From assembly GCA_031258895.1 (NCBI GenBank), contig JAIRMF010000003.1, positions 1 through 28,519 of the forward strand: a stretch of 28,519 nt of DNA, read 5' to 3'. Below the pieces are notes generated by a model. That model did no database searches. It was not told the DNA's origin and saw only the letters and a program-made list of their open reading frames with translations. Numbering within the stretch: position 1 is the first letter of the stretch; each line of letters opens with the position of its first letter. The position numbers and the translations under genes are program-made. Below are positions 17,488 through 27,059 of this stretch, in pieces. Source of the stretch: Dysgonamonadaceae bacterium. Its GTDB lineage: Bacteria; Bacteroidota; Bacteroidia; Bacteroidales; Azobacteroidaceae.

Positions 17488-20268
17488 ATGTCACGAACAA
17501 TAACAATCATCCTATTCCTCGCATTATGCCTGTCAACAGCAGCACAAAACAACCCGTCCGACGTCGTAATCGGCGGGCAAATCAAAGACGCGCACAGCGG
17601 AGAGGTAATACCGTTCGTAAATATCCAAATCAAAGGCCCCGAAACATACAATGTTGAGTCCGATGACAACGGAGAATTCAAAATCGCCGCAAAACCGGGC
17701 GACTACAAGCTGTCCTGCTCCAGAACCGGATACCGTAAAGTCGTCCTAAACGCCTCCGCAAACCAATGGAACAACATCAAAATGATCCCCGATAACCAAC
17801 TCGCAGAAGTCGTCGTGACGGCAACACAATCACGCAGCATCGAATCCGCGTCCCGAATAGACCGCGAAGCTATGTCACATCTCCAACCCACAAGCTTCAC
17901 AGACCTGCTCGAACTGATACCCGGAAATATCTCCCAAGACCCCAAAATGGGCGCCGCAAATACAATCCAACTCCGCGAAACAGGAAATATCGCCGCCTCG
18001 GGCAGCAAAACCAACAGCCCCAACTACGCAATCTCCTCACTCGGTACCCTATTCCTTATCGACGGAGCGCCGATCAATACAGACGCCAACCTCCAGGAAA
18101 TCCCCAACAACGTGTCCACCGCCGACGATAGCCGTTCAACCGTCAACCGTGGCGTCGACATGAGATCCATATCAACAGACAACATAGAAAGCGTCGAAAT
18201 CGTAAGAGGAATACCTTCCGCCGAATACGGCAACCTCACAAGCGGACTCGTAAACATCAAAACAATCAGAAAAGCCGGCAAAATTACCGCTCGATTCAAA
18301 GCCGACGGCTATAGCAAGCTTTTCGCTGTAGGAAAAGGCCTCAAAATAAACGAAAACCTCATAGCTAATCTCGACGGCGGATTCCTCAACGCCAAAATCG
18401 ACCCAAGAAACAACTATGAAAACTACAAACGCGTCAACGCCTCAATCCGTCTAACATACAATAAACAAAACAATAACGTCGCCTTCAAATGGACTCCCAA
18501 TATAGATTACACCGCATCCCTTGACGACGTCAAAGACGACGCCGATCTTAATTACGGCGGCATAAACGAGTATAAATCCTCCTACAACTCACTTAAACTT
18601 ACCAATAACATGAGATGGACCGCCCTCAAAACAAGCCCCCTGAAAGCAGTCGACATAAACTCCGCCATCACAACACAATTCGACCGCTTAGAACAGCGAA
18701 AACTCGTCGCACCAACACGATACGGACTCGCCCCGACAACCGAAACCGCCGGTGAACATGACGCCCAACTGATTTTTTCCGAATATATTGCCGATTATCT
18801 TTGCGACGGCAAGCCGGTCAACGCATTCTTCAAAATAAAAGGTCATCTTGTCTTCACGCCGGCAAACATCAAAAACGAAATTAAATTCGGCGTAGAATAT
18901 AACTACACCAAAAACTTCGGCAAAGGACAAGTCTACGACGCAAGCCGACCAATAACCGCCACCGGATGGCATCACCGACCCCGCGCTTACAAAGATATTC
19001 CCGCTCTCCAAAACCTCTCACTATTCGCCGAAGACTATATCACCGCAAAAATAAACGAACATAAAACAGAACTCCAAATAGGACTCCGTTCGGTAAGTCT
19101 GCCTGGAATCGGGCAACAATATGTAATCGGTAGGGAAATATACCTCGACCCCAGAATCAACGTCAGATGGAACTTCCCAACAATAACCGTAGGCAAAAAT
19201 AAGTGGAAACTCGCACTTTCCGCCGGCGGCGGGAAAACAACCCGTATGCCGACAATCAATTACCTCTACCCAAATCCCGCATACACAGACATTATACAAC
19301 TCGGATACTACGATACGAAAAATCCAACCCAACATAGCCGATTCAATATCAAAACATACATCCACGATCCTACAAATTATCAACTTCAACCCGCCAGAAA
19401 CACCAAACAGGAAATACGTATCGAGGCTGACTGTGGGGAAAACCGGCTTTCCGTTGCATGTTTCACGGAAGATATGACCTCCGGATTCAGATTCGCCAAC
19501 TCCTACCAAGCATACACATACAAAGATTACGATGAGAGCGCTGTCGACGGAAGTTCCTTACAAGCGCCGCCAAACCTCGAAACAATACCATACGTGCAAA
19601 AGAAAAAACTGTCGGGATACAGCTCCGCGGAAAACGGTAGCAGACTGAAAAAAGAAGGCGTGGAGTTTCAATTCAACCTGCAACGTATAAAACCCCTCAG
19701 AACCGCCATAACAATCAACGGAGCATACTTCCGTTCAACCTACACAAACAGCAGACCGATGTTCGAAACAGTCTCAATGGTCGTCGGAGACAAAATTATT
19801 GCCGACAACTACATCGGCCTCTACGACCAGGATGACGGACGGGTGAACAGACAGTTCAATACCAATTTTATGTTCGATACACAAGTACCGGAAATGGGAC
19901 TGATCTTCTCCGCCGCCCTGCAATGTATGTGGTACATCCGTACGCAAAGCATCTATAAAAACGGTATCCCAATCGCTTATCTTGACGTCGAAGACGGACA
20001 ACTACATCCATATACCGAAGACTCGAAAAAAGACCAATACCTGCAACATCTGATTAAAAATTATAATGACGACGTCTTCCTGCTCAACGAAATACCTGTC
20101 GCATGCTACGTAAACCTGAAAGTAACAAAGAAAATCGACCGCTTCCTCGAACTTGCCCTCTTCGTAAACCGTCTGTTCGATTATACCCCAGACTACACAA
20201 CCAACGGCTTCACACGTCGACGAAACGTGGACTGTTACTTCGGTATGGAACTGAATTTTAAACTGTAA
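17488..20268 (+). CDS. TonB-dependent outer-membrane receptor with carboxypeptidase-like regulatory domain
   Basis: 926 residues from the start at 17488. The open frame runs back to 17305, but 17488 is chosen because it gives a clean signal peptide (MSRTITIILFLALCLSTAAQ) and lies 30 bases after the -7 box. Mature domains in order: a CarboxypepD_reg-like beta domain (about 27-110, GGQIKDAHSGEVIPFVNIQI), a plug domain (about 115-270, with LFLIDGAPI, NIESVEIVRGIPSAEYGNLT and SGLVNIKT), and a 22-strand barrel to the C-terminus. It imports a scarce ligand with energy from TonB. There is no SusD partner. The next two genes (DUF4876 lipoprotein and DUF6850 barrel) are a known companion set, so a metal complex or similar small ligand is more likely than a glycan; this is inference. 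The coding strand is strongly A/C-rich. Confidence 0.93.
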   Translation: MSRTITIILFLALCLSTAAQNNPSDVVIGGQIKDAHSGEVIPFVNIQIKGPETYNVESDDNGEFKIAAKPGDYKLSCSRTGYRKVVLNASANQWNNIKMIPDNQLAEVVVTATQSRSIESASRIDREAMSHLQPTSFTDLLELIPGNISQDPKMGAANTIQLRETGNIAASGSKTNSPNYAISSLGTLFLIDGAPINTDANLQEIPNNVSTADDSRSTVNRGVDMRSISTDNIESVEIVRGIPSAEYGNLTSGLVNIKTIRKAGKITARFKADGYSKLFAVGKGLKINENLIANLDGGFLNAKIDPRNNYENYKRVNASIRLTYNKQNNNVAFKWTPNIDYTASLDDVKDDADLNYGGINEYKSSYNSLKLTNNMRWTALKTSPLKAVDINSAITTQFDRLEQRKLVAPTRYGLAPTTETAGEHDAQLIFSEYIADYLCDGKPVNAFFKIKGHLVFTPANIKNEIKFGVEYNYTKNFGKGQVYDASRPITATGWHHRPRAYKDIPALQNLSLFAEDYITAKINEHKTELQIGLRSVSLPGIGQQYVIGREIYLDPRINVRWNFPTITVGKNKWKLALSAGGGKTTRMPTINYLYPNPAYTDIIQLGYYDTKNPTQHSRFNIKTYIHDPTNYQLQPARNTKQEIRIEADCGENRLSVACFTEDMTSGFRFANSYQAYTYKDYDESAVDGSSLQAPPNLETIPYVQKKKLSGYSSAENGSRLKKEGVEFQFNLQRIKPLRTAITINGAYFRSTYTNSRPMFETVSMVVGDKIIADNYIGLYDQDDGRVNRQFNTNFMFDTQVPEMGLIFSAALQCMWYIRTQSIYKNGIPIAYLDVEDGQLHPYTEDSKKDQYLQHLIKNYNDDVFLLNEIPVACYVNLKVTKKIDRFLELALFVNRLFDYTPDYTTNGFTRRRNVDCYFGMELNFKL

Positions 20269-20279
20269 TATAAAAAAAT

Positions 20280-21575
20280 ATGAAAAATTTCCAACTCCCA
20301 ATTCTCTACGCTTCTCTCTCCCTACTTGCGTTTGCCGCATGTAAGGATGAGGAAACAACCTTCGTCCCACATTCAACCCTCAGTATCACGGTAGACAAGC
20401 CGGAAACGGTGTTGAGTGTCGAGGCAGATACATTCACCTTCAAAAACCTTTCATCACTGGTGGAAAGTAAAGTGCCGGCACAGGGAAAAGAAATCAGACT
20501 GCCCGTAGGATTTTACAATTGCTCCTACAAAGCCAAAATACACTACCAAAACGGCGAAGTTATATCCGAAGGTATATTGCAGGGACTCAAAGAATCAATA
20601 CAGGTGACAAACAACGCAACCCCCAACTTTACGTTAAATACATATATCTTCGACAACAAAGAAGACTTTATTATCGAAGAGATATTTTTCACCGGAACAC
20701 TTCGATCGACAGGTACACAATACTATGGCGACGGATACGTGAAGATATATAACAATACCGATAAGGTACTATATGCCGACGGCATCGCCCTGCTGGAAAG
20801 CAAATTCCTATCCGTACAGAAATATGATTACGAACCCGACATCAAGGAAGATACGTTCACCGTTCATGCCGTCTACGTCATCCCCGGCAATGGCACCGAC
20901 TATCCCGTCCCACCCGGCAAAAGCCTTACCATCTGTGATACCGGCATCGACCACCGAAATGCAAATCCTAATTCGTTTGACCTCAGTGAAGCCTCATTCG
21001 AATGGTACGACCAGTCAAACAGCCCGAGTAATATGGATATCGACAGTGAAACAGTTCCAAACTTAGACAAATATTACTGCTATACATACAGCTTCTGGGT
21101 GTTACACAACCGTGGATTCAAATCCTACGCCATTGCACGTATGAAAGTAGACAAAAATACATACCTAAAAGACTACTTCTATCAATATAAATACGTCATA
21201 CACGTTCAGGGAGGTATATTTCCGATGACTCAGGAAGCTTACAAGATACCAAACAGTTGGATACTTGATGGTGTCAATTGCAGCGTCGAACCGGAACGTG
21301 TTTGGAATATCCTACCGCCCTCTGTCGATGCCGGTTGGACACATTGCGGCCTGATGGACGCCGATAAAGACCGTTATTTCAAAAGCGTTCGGCGGAAAAT
21401 GCTCTATGTCGACGACAACGGACGACGTATATTGAAAGACAGTAACAATTCAACAGAAGATTTCAATACCGAAACCATCCCTTCCATAATCGAAGAACAA
21501 CGATCCGCCATCAGTGCCGACGGCACAAAAGCGACTGTGGTAACATACGACGGCGTACAGCCTGTATCCAATTGA
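20280..21575 (+). CDS. DUF4876-like surface lipoprotein
   Basis: 431 residues. A lipoprotein signal ends at AFAAC with Cys21. It is followed directly by KDEE, which fits the lipoprotein export signal (Lys then acidic residues) described for surface lipoproteins in Capnocytophaga, so the protein is likely exposed outside the cell. The mature part has a short N-terminal beta domain (about 35-115, GFYNCSYKAKIHYQNGEVI), then a DUF4876-type domain beginning IIEEIFFTGT (about 131-140) with YYGDGYVKIYNNTD and later SYAIARM and SWILDGVNC blocks. It lies 11 bases after the receptor and probably acts as its ligand-capturing partner. The family name is given from memory of the domain pattern; the ligand is unknown. 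Confidence 0.8.
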   Translation: MKNFQLPILYASLSLLAFAACKDEETTFVPHSTLSITVDKPETVLSVEADTFTFKNLSSLVESKVPAQGKEIRLPVGFYNCSYKAKIHYQNGEVISEGILQGLKESIQVTNNATPNFTLNTYIFDNKEDFIIEEIFFTGTLRSTGTQYYGDGYVKIYNNTDKVLYADGIALLESKFLSVQKYDYEPDIKEDTFTVHAVYVIPGNGTDYPVPPGKSLTICDTGIDHRNANPNSFDLSEASFEWYDQSNSPSNMDIDSETVPNLDKYYCYTYSFWVLHNRGFKSYAIARMKVDKNTYLKDYFYQYKYVIHVQGGIFPMTQEAYKIPNSWILDGVNCSVEPERVWNILPPSVDAGWTHCGLMDADKDRYFKSVRRKMLYVDDNGRRILKDSNNSTEDFNTETIPSIIEEQRSAISADGTKATVVTYDGVQPVSN

Positions 21576-21613
21576 ATTGACCAACGTCGAACAAAACAAC
21601 CGAAGGATTACGT

Positions 21614-23131
21614 ATGAAGGCAGCGAAATTAATACCGGTATTTTTATTCATTCTCGTACCGAAAGGAATTGCAAATGACAGCATACCTGTTGAGCAACGG
21701 ATTGTAACGGAACAGAGTCTTACCCGTCAATTCTTCACCCTGCCGTATCTCAACCCCGCCTTGAAGCGCTTCCTGTTCGACTTCCGGCTGACGGAGATAA
21801 AAGCGGAAAGCGATTATGGACAAGAAAAGAAAGCAATCGCGGTACAAGAAGGCGACGGACGACAAATATACGGTGTAAACGTCCGCTCCTACATCCCCCT
21901 CCCGAACAACTGTCTCTGGGGAGATGCTTCCTATCATAACGGCGTCAGGCGCAATCTCCGGTTTAATGAAACGTCCGATGCTAGCCTGCTGTATCCTTAC
22001 CTGACCGGCGACACTATTGGCGGTGACATGCAGTCGGAAGTTTATTCTTTTTCCGGAGGATACGCCGGTCAAATCCGACAATTCACATGGGGGATCAACG
22101 CCGGTTTCAGAGCAACGCAAGAATATCGCGCCGTTGACCCCAGACCCAATAATATCGCATCCATGCTTGATCTCACGGCAGGAATGGCATTCCGTACCGG
22201 AGGCAGTTACTTGGCAGGTGTAGCTATACACTTCCAAAAGTACAAACAGAAAAACGAAATCGCCTTCTACAACGAACTTGGCGATATTAAAGTTTATCAC
22301 TATACCGGCCTAGCTATGGACTACGCCCGCTTCCGAACCAAAGCCGACAAAAGCCATTACAACGGCAATGCTGCAGGAGTATCCCTTGATCTCCTCCCGC
22401 AACGTCACTCGGGATGGGTAGCTACGGTGAAATACAACCATTTCAACTTCGAAAAAATTATATCCTCACTCAATGAACTAAACATGCTTGAAGCAACCGA
22501 ACATGCTTTCGAGACGGAAGCAGGATACCGCAAATCCGGCAAACGGCAAAACGCTTCATTCAAGTTGAATGCCTATTCCGTCCGGCGGCAGGGGACGGAA
22601 AACATTTTCGGAGACGAATCAAGTAACAATTATCCATGGATTGCAGCCGTTGACCAGTATCGTCGGACGCAAACCGGTCTCGAAGTAGTCAGTCTTTATG
22701 AACAGACGGCAGAAGCATCCGTGCGATGGTCGCTCCAACCCGCCTTGGGATACGAGGCGGAAAAGGAACGTTATATTTTCCCAGAAAGGAAAACCAATCT
22801 GAAGAAAGCAACACTTGCTGTCCATGGTTCCCTATCGAAAATCAAAGGCAAATTCCTTTTTATTGCAAATGCCGAGGTGAAACAACATTTTCCAATACAT
22901 CATGAAATATCATTGATAGACACCGAAATCGAAAATTATGCGCTCCCCGTCCTGTACAGTAACTACTATTATCAGTCCGGACGGCAGACGCACATCGAAC
23001 TCAACCAACAGGTAAATTACACTCTGCGTCAGAATTACGCACTCTTCATCGCCCTAAGGTGGCAACATGGGCGTTACGTCGGCAATATAGCAGCAAATTA
23101 TATAACAGCAAGCTGCGGTATCCGCTTCTAA
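21614..23131 (+). CDS. DUF6850-like outer-membrane beta-barrel protein
   Basis: 505 residues with a signal peptide (MKAAKLIPVFLFILVPKGIA). The mature protein is a run of amphipathic strands (NGVRRNLRFNET, GGYAGQIRQFTWGINAGFRA, NASFKLNAYSVRRQG and others) ending ASCGIRF with a terminal Phe, the usual outer-membrane insertion signal. This fits the DUF6850 family that follows TonB receptor and DUF4876 genes. It lies 38 bases after the lipoprotein gene with no promoter box between, so it is part of the same operon. It may be an accessory channel or an assembly partner; function is not established. Confidence 0.78.
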   Translation: MKAAKLIPVFLFILVPKGIANDSIPVEQRIVTEQSLTRQFFTLPYLNPALKRFLFDFRLTEIKAESDYGQEKKAIAVQEGDGRQIYGVNVRSYIPLPNNCLWGDASYHNGVRRNLRFNETSDASLLYPYLTGDTIGGDMQSEVYSFSGGYAGQIRQFTWGINAGFRATQEYRAVDPRPNNIASMLDLTAGMAFRTGGSYLAGVAIHFQKYKQKNEIAFYNELGDIKVYHYTGLAMDYARFRTKADKSHYNGNAAGVSLDLLPQRHSGWVATVKYNHFNFEKIISSLNELNMLEATEHAFETEAGYRKSGKRQNASFKLNAYSVRRQGTENIFGDESSNNYPWIAAVDQYRRTQTGLEVVSLYEQTAEASVRWSLQPALGYEAEKERYIFPERKTNLKKATLAVHGSLSKIKGKFLFIANAEVKQHFPIHHEISLIDTEIENYALPVLYSNYYYQSGRQTHIELNQQVNYTLRQNYALFIALRWQHGRYVGNIAANYITASCGIRF

Positions 23132-23376
23132 GCCCCTACAACAATTCAAACAATTGTTCATTCATCTGTCAAAATCAGGTAGTACACTCGGTGAGACAGA
23201 AACAGTAAGTCTTCTTGATTTTTTACTTTCTCGTCAGGGATAAAAAAGGTACTGCTTGGCGCCGTCTTTCCGGATGGTGTAATGTGAGTTGTTATCAATC
23301 CGGTCGGATGTTGCAACGGAGGATATCCGACTGATGTGCAGCACGCCCGTGAAAAGGATTTTTTTGTAATTTTGCG
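23132..23376. other. Intergenic region with one long-looped dyad
   Basis: No gene is seen. GTCGGAT (23303-23309) and ATCCGAC (23325-23331) form a perfect 7-base inverted repeat with a 15-base loop, 36 bases upstream of the -7 box at 23367. It could be an operator or a weak hairpin. No convincing terminator for the outer-membrane operon was found. Confidence 0.35.
23367..23374 (+). promoter_or_regulatory. -7 element upstream of the DHH phosphoesterase gene
   Basis: TAATTTTG. Predicted transcription begins about 23380. This excludes the upstream GTG at 23377 as a start and favours the ATG at 23398. Confidence 0.65.
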
Positions 23377-23397
23377 GTGTATAATTTTAGATCGGTA

Positions 23398-24441
23398 ATG
23401 CTTACAAAAATAATCACAGAGGATAACATTCAGGAATCAAAGAGGCTAATTAATCGTAGCCGGCACATTGTGATAGTGACTCATACGGCTCCCGATGGAG
23501 ACGCTTTAGGCTCCTCGCTCGGTCTATGGCACTTTCTGAGTGAATTTGGAAAAGACGTTAAAGTAATAGTGCCGGATGATTATCCTTCGTTTTACAAGTG
23601 GCTACCGGGATCAAATAAAATTGTAATTGCCGACAGACAGCAAAAATACTCCTGCGGACTAATCCTCGACGCTGACCTGATTTTTTGTCTGGATTTCAAC
23701 GAACCACACCGCATAGCAAACCTTGAAACCTGCGTCATGGAATCGAAAGCAAAAAAAATATTGATTGATCACCATTTGGATCCCGATCGGTTTTGCGAAT
23801 TAACCATTTCTCACCCTGAGATGTCCTCAACTGCCGAACTTGTTTTCCGCTTTGTCTGCCGAATGGGTATGTTTGAATATATCAACGTATTTTGCGCGGA
23901 ATGTATTTACACGGGAATGATGACAGATACTGGAGCATTTACCTTTAACTCTAATCGTCCGGATATATTTTTCATCATCAGCGAACTGCTTCAGATAGGA
24001 ATAGACAAGGATGCAATTTACTCCAGAGTTTATAACCAGTACAGCGCCGAACGTGTGCGTCTGCAAGGTTACGTACTGCATGAAAAAATGAATCTTTACA
24101 AAAAGTACCATACTTCGCTGATCACGCTTTCGTTCGAAGAACATCAAAGGTTCAACATACAAAAAGGCGACACGGAAGGCTTCGTAAATATTCCGCTGAC
24201 CATCAGGGATGTATTATTCTCGGCATTTATCCGCGAAGATAAGAATATAGTCAAGATTTCTCTTCGCTCAAAAGGTGACTTTCCATGCAACCGATTTGCT
24301 TCGGAAGTTTACGGTGGCGGTGGACACCTGAATGCCTCCGGAGGTGAGTTCTATGGGTCATTTGACGAGGCAGTCCGCAAATTTGAAGAAGGTCTGGAAA
24401 AATATAAAAACCTACTAAAGCCGGTGAATCAAAATTACTAA
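23398..24441 (+). CDS. nrnA: DHH/DHHA1 phosphoesterase, NrnA-like oligoribonuclease/pAp phosphatase
   Basis: 347 residues from ATG 23398. A GTG at 23377 in frame would add seven residues but lies upstream of the predicted transcription start. DHH-family motifs are intact: THTAPDGDALGSS (28-40, Asp33 and Asp35), FCLDFNEP with Asp99, the DHH signature at 124-126 (LIDHH), and MTDTGAF with Asp177. The C-terminal DHHA1 motif is GGGGHLNASGG (306-316). Together these give two Mn ions and the substrate-binding His. NrnA enzymes degrade 2-5-base RNA oligomers and 3'-phosphoadenosine-5'-phosphate in the cytoplasm. Standalone gene with its own -7 box. The family is sure; the exact substrate split (nanoRNA, pAp or cyclic-dinucleotide product) is not shown by sequence. 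Confidence 0.9.
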   Translation: MLTKIITEDNIQESKRLINRSRHIVIVTHTAPDGDALGSSLGLWHFLSEFGKDVKVIVPDDYPSFYKWLPGSNKIVIADRQQKYSCGLILDADLIFCLDFNEPHRIANLETCVMESKAKKILIDHHLDPDRFCELTISHPEMSSTAELVFRFVCRMGMFEYINVFCAECIYTGMMTDTGAFTFNSNRPDIFFIISELLQIGIDKDAIYSRVYNQYSAERVRLQGYVLHEKMNLYKKYHTSLITLSFEEHQRFNIQKGDTEGFVNIPLTIRDVLFSAFIREDKNIVKISLRSKGDFPCNRFASEVYGGGGHLNASGGEFYGSFDEAVRKFEEGLEKYKNLLKPVNQNY

Positions 24442-24468
24442 TAATGTACTCGTAAGGAGAAAAATCTG

Positions 24469-24476
24469 TAACTTTG
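24469..24476 (+). promoter_or_regulatory. -7 element upstream of asnS
   Basis: TAACTTTG, 29 bases before the asnS ATG at 24506. No TTG is present 19 bases upstream. Confidence 0.6.
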
Positions 24477-24505
24477 CAGCCGAAATTCATATTTACCGAT
24501 GAACG

Positions 24506-25894
24506 ATGAAACGAAGTATAATTAAGGATTTACTGAAAAATCCCGTTTTTGGGGAGACTGTTTGTGTTAAAGGCTGGGTACGCACTCGGCGAGGCAGTAA
24601 GCAGGTTACCTTTGTTGCCCTCAATGACGGTTCCACCGTACACAGTATCCAAATTGTAATCAACCTCTCCTCATTTGACGGGGAATATATAAAAGACATT
24701 ACCACCGGAGCGTGTATTTGCGTAGAAGGATTGCTTGTTGAATCTCAAGGACAGGGACAGTCAGCGGAAATCCAGGCACATAAAATAGAGATTTATGGGA
24801 AGGCTGATCCGGCTGTTTATCCGCTTCAAAAGAAAGGACACACGCTGGAGTTCTTGCGTGAGATCGCTCATTTACGTCCCCGCACTAACACTTTCGGGGC
24901 TATTTTTCGTATTCGCCACCATCTGTCGTTTGCAATACACAAATATTTTAACAGGAGAGGATTCTTCTATTTCCATACGCCTATTATCACTGCATCTGAC
25001 TGCGAGGGCGCCGGCCAAATGTTTCACGTATCAGCGTTTGATCCCGATAATCAGCCGCGTACAGCAGACAACAGAATAGATTTCGCCCGTGATTTCTTCG
25101 GCAGGCACACAAATCTTACCGTTTCCGGACAGTTGGAAGGCGAACTTGGAGCAATGGCACTCGGCGGTATCTACACCTTCGGACCGACTTTCCGTGCTGA
25201 AAACTCCAACACGCCGCGACATTTGGCGGAATTTTGGATGATTGAACCTGAAGCCGCCTTTTACGACATCAACGACAACATGGATCTGGCCGAAGATTTC
25301 TTGAAATACGTGATCACATATTCCCTCGAACACTGCAGGGACGACATAAACTTCCTTGCCGGAATGTACGATGCAGGGTTAGTCGACCGTCTTAACTTTG
25401 TGTTGGGCAACAAATTTGTCCGTCTCACCTATACAGAAGGTGTAGAGATTTTGGAAAAGAGCGGACGCAGGTTTGAATTTCCGGTTTATTGGGGTTCCGA
25501 TTTGCAGTCGGAGCACGAGCGTTACCTTGTGGAAGAACACTTTCGTCGTCCTGTGATCATGACCAGCTATCCAAAGGAAATTAAATCGTTTTACATGAAA
25601 CAAAACGAAGACATGAAGACAGTCCGGGGTATGGACGTACTCTTCCCTAAGATCGGGGAAATCATTGGCGGGTCTGAACGCGAATCGGACTGTGATAAAC
25701 TGCTTGCTCGCGTCAACGAGCTTAAAATGTCGCTTGACAGTTTGTGGTGGTATCTCGATACCCGCCGTTTCGGCACTGCTCCTCATTCCGGTTTTGGTTT
25801 GGGGTTTGAACGGCTGGTGCTTTTTGTCACCGGCATGTCCAATATCCGTGACGTCATTCCGTTTCCAAGGACGCCGAATAACGCGGAATTTTAA
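24506..25894 (+). CDS. asnS: Asparaginyl-tRNA synthetase
   Basis: 462 residues, the usual length. It charges tRNA-Asn with asparagine in the cytoplasm. The N-terminal OB-fold anticodon-binding domain (about 1-110) carries VKGWVRTRRGSKQVTFVALN. The class IIb catalytic core follows: FHTPIITASDCEGAGQMF (about 153-170), motif 2 FGPTFRAENSNTPRHLAEFW (about 226-245), and motif 3 GFGLGFERLVLFVTGMSNIR (about 431-450), ending in VIPFPRTP. The ASDCEGAG and AEFWMIEPE sequences are AsnRS-type rather than AspRS-type. ATG 24506 is supported by the -7 box 29 bases upstream. It converges with rluD, with 154 bases between. Confidence 0.96.
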   Translation: MKRSIIKDLLKNPVFGETVCVKGWVRTRRGSKQVTFVALNDGSTVHSIQIVINLSSFDGEYIKDITTGACICVEGLLVESQGQGQSAEIQAHKIEIYGKADPAVYPLQKKGHTLEFLREIAHLRPRTNTFGAIFRIRHHLSFAIHKYFNRRGFFYFHTPIITASDCEGAGQMFHVSAFDPDNQPRTADNRIDFARDFFGRHTNLTVSGQLEGELGAMALGGIYTFGPTFRAENSNTPRHLAEFWMIEPEAAFYDINDNMDLAEDFLKYVITYSLEHCRDDINFLAGMYDAGLVDRLNFVLGNKFVRLTYTEGVEILEKSGRRFEFPVYWGSDLQSEHERYLVEEHFRRPVIMTSYPKEIKSFYMKQNEDMKTVRGMDVLFPKIGEIIGGSERESDCDKLLARVNELKMSLDSLWWYLDTRRFGTAPHSGFGLGFERLVLFVTGMSNIRDVIPFPRTPNNAEF

Positions 25895-26048
25895 GAATAC
25901 CGTTTGTCAGGGAATATATCGGAAGATTACCTTTCTTTTGCATACATCATGATTGAATCCTGTTTCATGATACCCGGTGTTGTACGTGAGATGGGGCATG
26001 GGTGGTGCAGAATTGTTGCATTACCGCTTTTGCTGTTTACTTAGATAA

Positions 26049-27059
26049 TTATACTGCAAGTGAGGACAGCTTTCTCCATTTCATTATTAAGTTTTCCATA
26101 TCGGGTGTGAGCGGGCTTTCGAAGAAAAGTTCCTTGCTTGTGACGGGGTGTAGGAATCCCAGTGTTTGAGCGTGAAGCGCCTGCCGTGGACATATCTCAA
26201 AACAGTTGAGTATGAATTGTCGGTATTTTGACGAAGTATTTCCTTTTAGTATCCTGTCGCCGCCGTAACGAGAATCGTTGAAGAGTGGATGGCCGATATG
26301 TTTCATGTGGACACGAATTTGGTGTGTTCGTCCCGTTTCAAGGCGACATCGGACGAGGGTTGTATACCCGAACCGTTCCAAGACGCGATAGTTTGTTGCC
26401 GCATAACGCCCTTCACTGTTATCGGGGAAAGTGGTGTACTGTTGCCTGTCTTTTGGGTTTCGTCCGATGTTACATTCAATTCGTCCCTCCTCATTGCGGA
26501 CATTTCCCCATACAAGTGCAATGTATTGCCGGCCTGCGGTTTTGTTCTGGAACTGGTAGCCGAGTTTGGTCTTTGCGTTAGGATTTTTGGCAATAACGAG
26601 CAGTCCCGATGTATCTTTGTCGATCCGATGGACGAGGCCGAGACGAGGATCGTCTGTATTGAATTCCTGTCGATCTTTAATGTGCCAGGCAAGTGCATTA
26701 AGGAGGGTTCCGGCGTGGTTGCCGTGTCCAGGATGGACTACTATCCCGGGCGGTTTGTTGACGACGAGGACGTCGTTGTCTTCGTAAATGATGCTGAGTG
26801 GGATGTTTTCGGGCAGGATGGTTGTGTCCTTGGGCGGATAGTCCATTAGGACGGAGATGATGTCGTTTGGTTTGACTTTGTAATTGGATTTTACGGGATG
26901 ATTGTTGGCGAGAATATGGTTATTACCAGCTGCCGTCTGGATACGGTTTCGCGATGCGTTTTCGATTCTGTCTACGAGGAATTTATCCACTCTGACGGGT
27001 GTTTGTCCCTTATCGGCGGTGAATCGGAAGTGTTCGTATTTTTCAGCCGGCGGTTCCAT
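26049..27059 (-). CDS. rluD: RluA/RluD-family 23S rRNA pseudouridine synthase
   Basis: 336 residues from the ATG at 27059; an in-frame ATG at 27083 would add MIITICQE and lengthen the overlap with gmd from 17 to 41 bases, so I prefer 27059. An S4 RNA-binding domain lies at about 20-75 (VRVDKFLVDRI). The catalytic domain follows, with YEDNDVLVVNKPPGIVVHPG (92-111), the active-site motif GLVHRIDKDTSGLL (141-154, catalytic Asp147), and RCRLETGRTHQIRVHMKHIG. It isomerises uridines, by family most likely those of helix 69 in 23S rRNA. It is the last gene of a minus-strand unit after gmd, overlapping its end, an unusual pairing with sugar-nucleotide genes. Symbol by similarity; other RluA-type targets are possible. 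Confidence 0.9.
   Translation of the reverse strand: MEPPAEKYEHFRFTADKGQTPVRVDKFLVDRIENASRNRIQTAAGNNHILANNHPVKSNYKVKPNDIISVLMDYPPKDTTILPENIPLSIIYEDNDVLVVNKPPGIVVHPGHGNHAGTLLNALAWHIKDRQEFNTDDPRLGLVHRIDKDTSGLLVIAKNPNAKTKLGYQFQNKTAGRQYIALVWGNVRNEEGRIECNIGRNPKDRQQYTTFPDNSEGRYAATNYRVLERFGYTTLVRCRLETGRTHQIRVHMKHIGHPLFNDSRYGGDRILKGNTSSKYRQFILNCFEICPRQALHAQTLGFLHPVTSKELFFESPLTPDMENLIMKWRKLSSLAV

Noticed and set aside
25895..26048. Terminator between the convergent asnS and rluD genes
   Set aside because: Only ATCATGA/TCATGAT (25946-25971) pairs, AT-rich and without a T-run, too weak to call.
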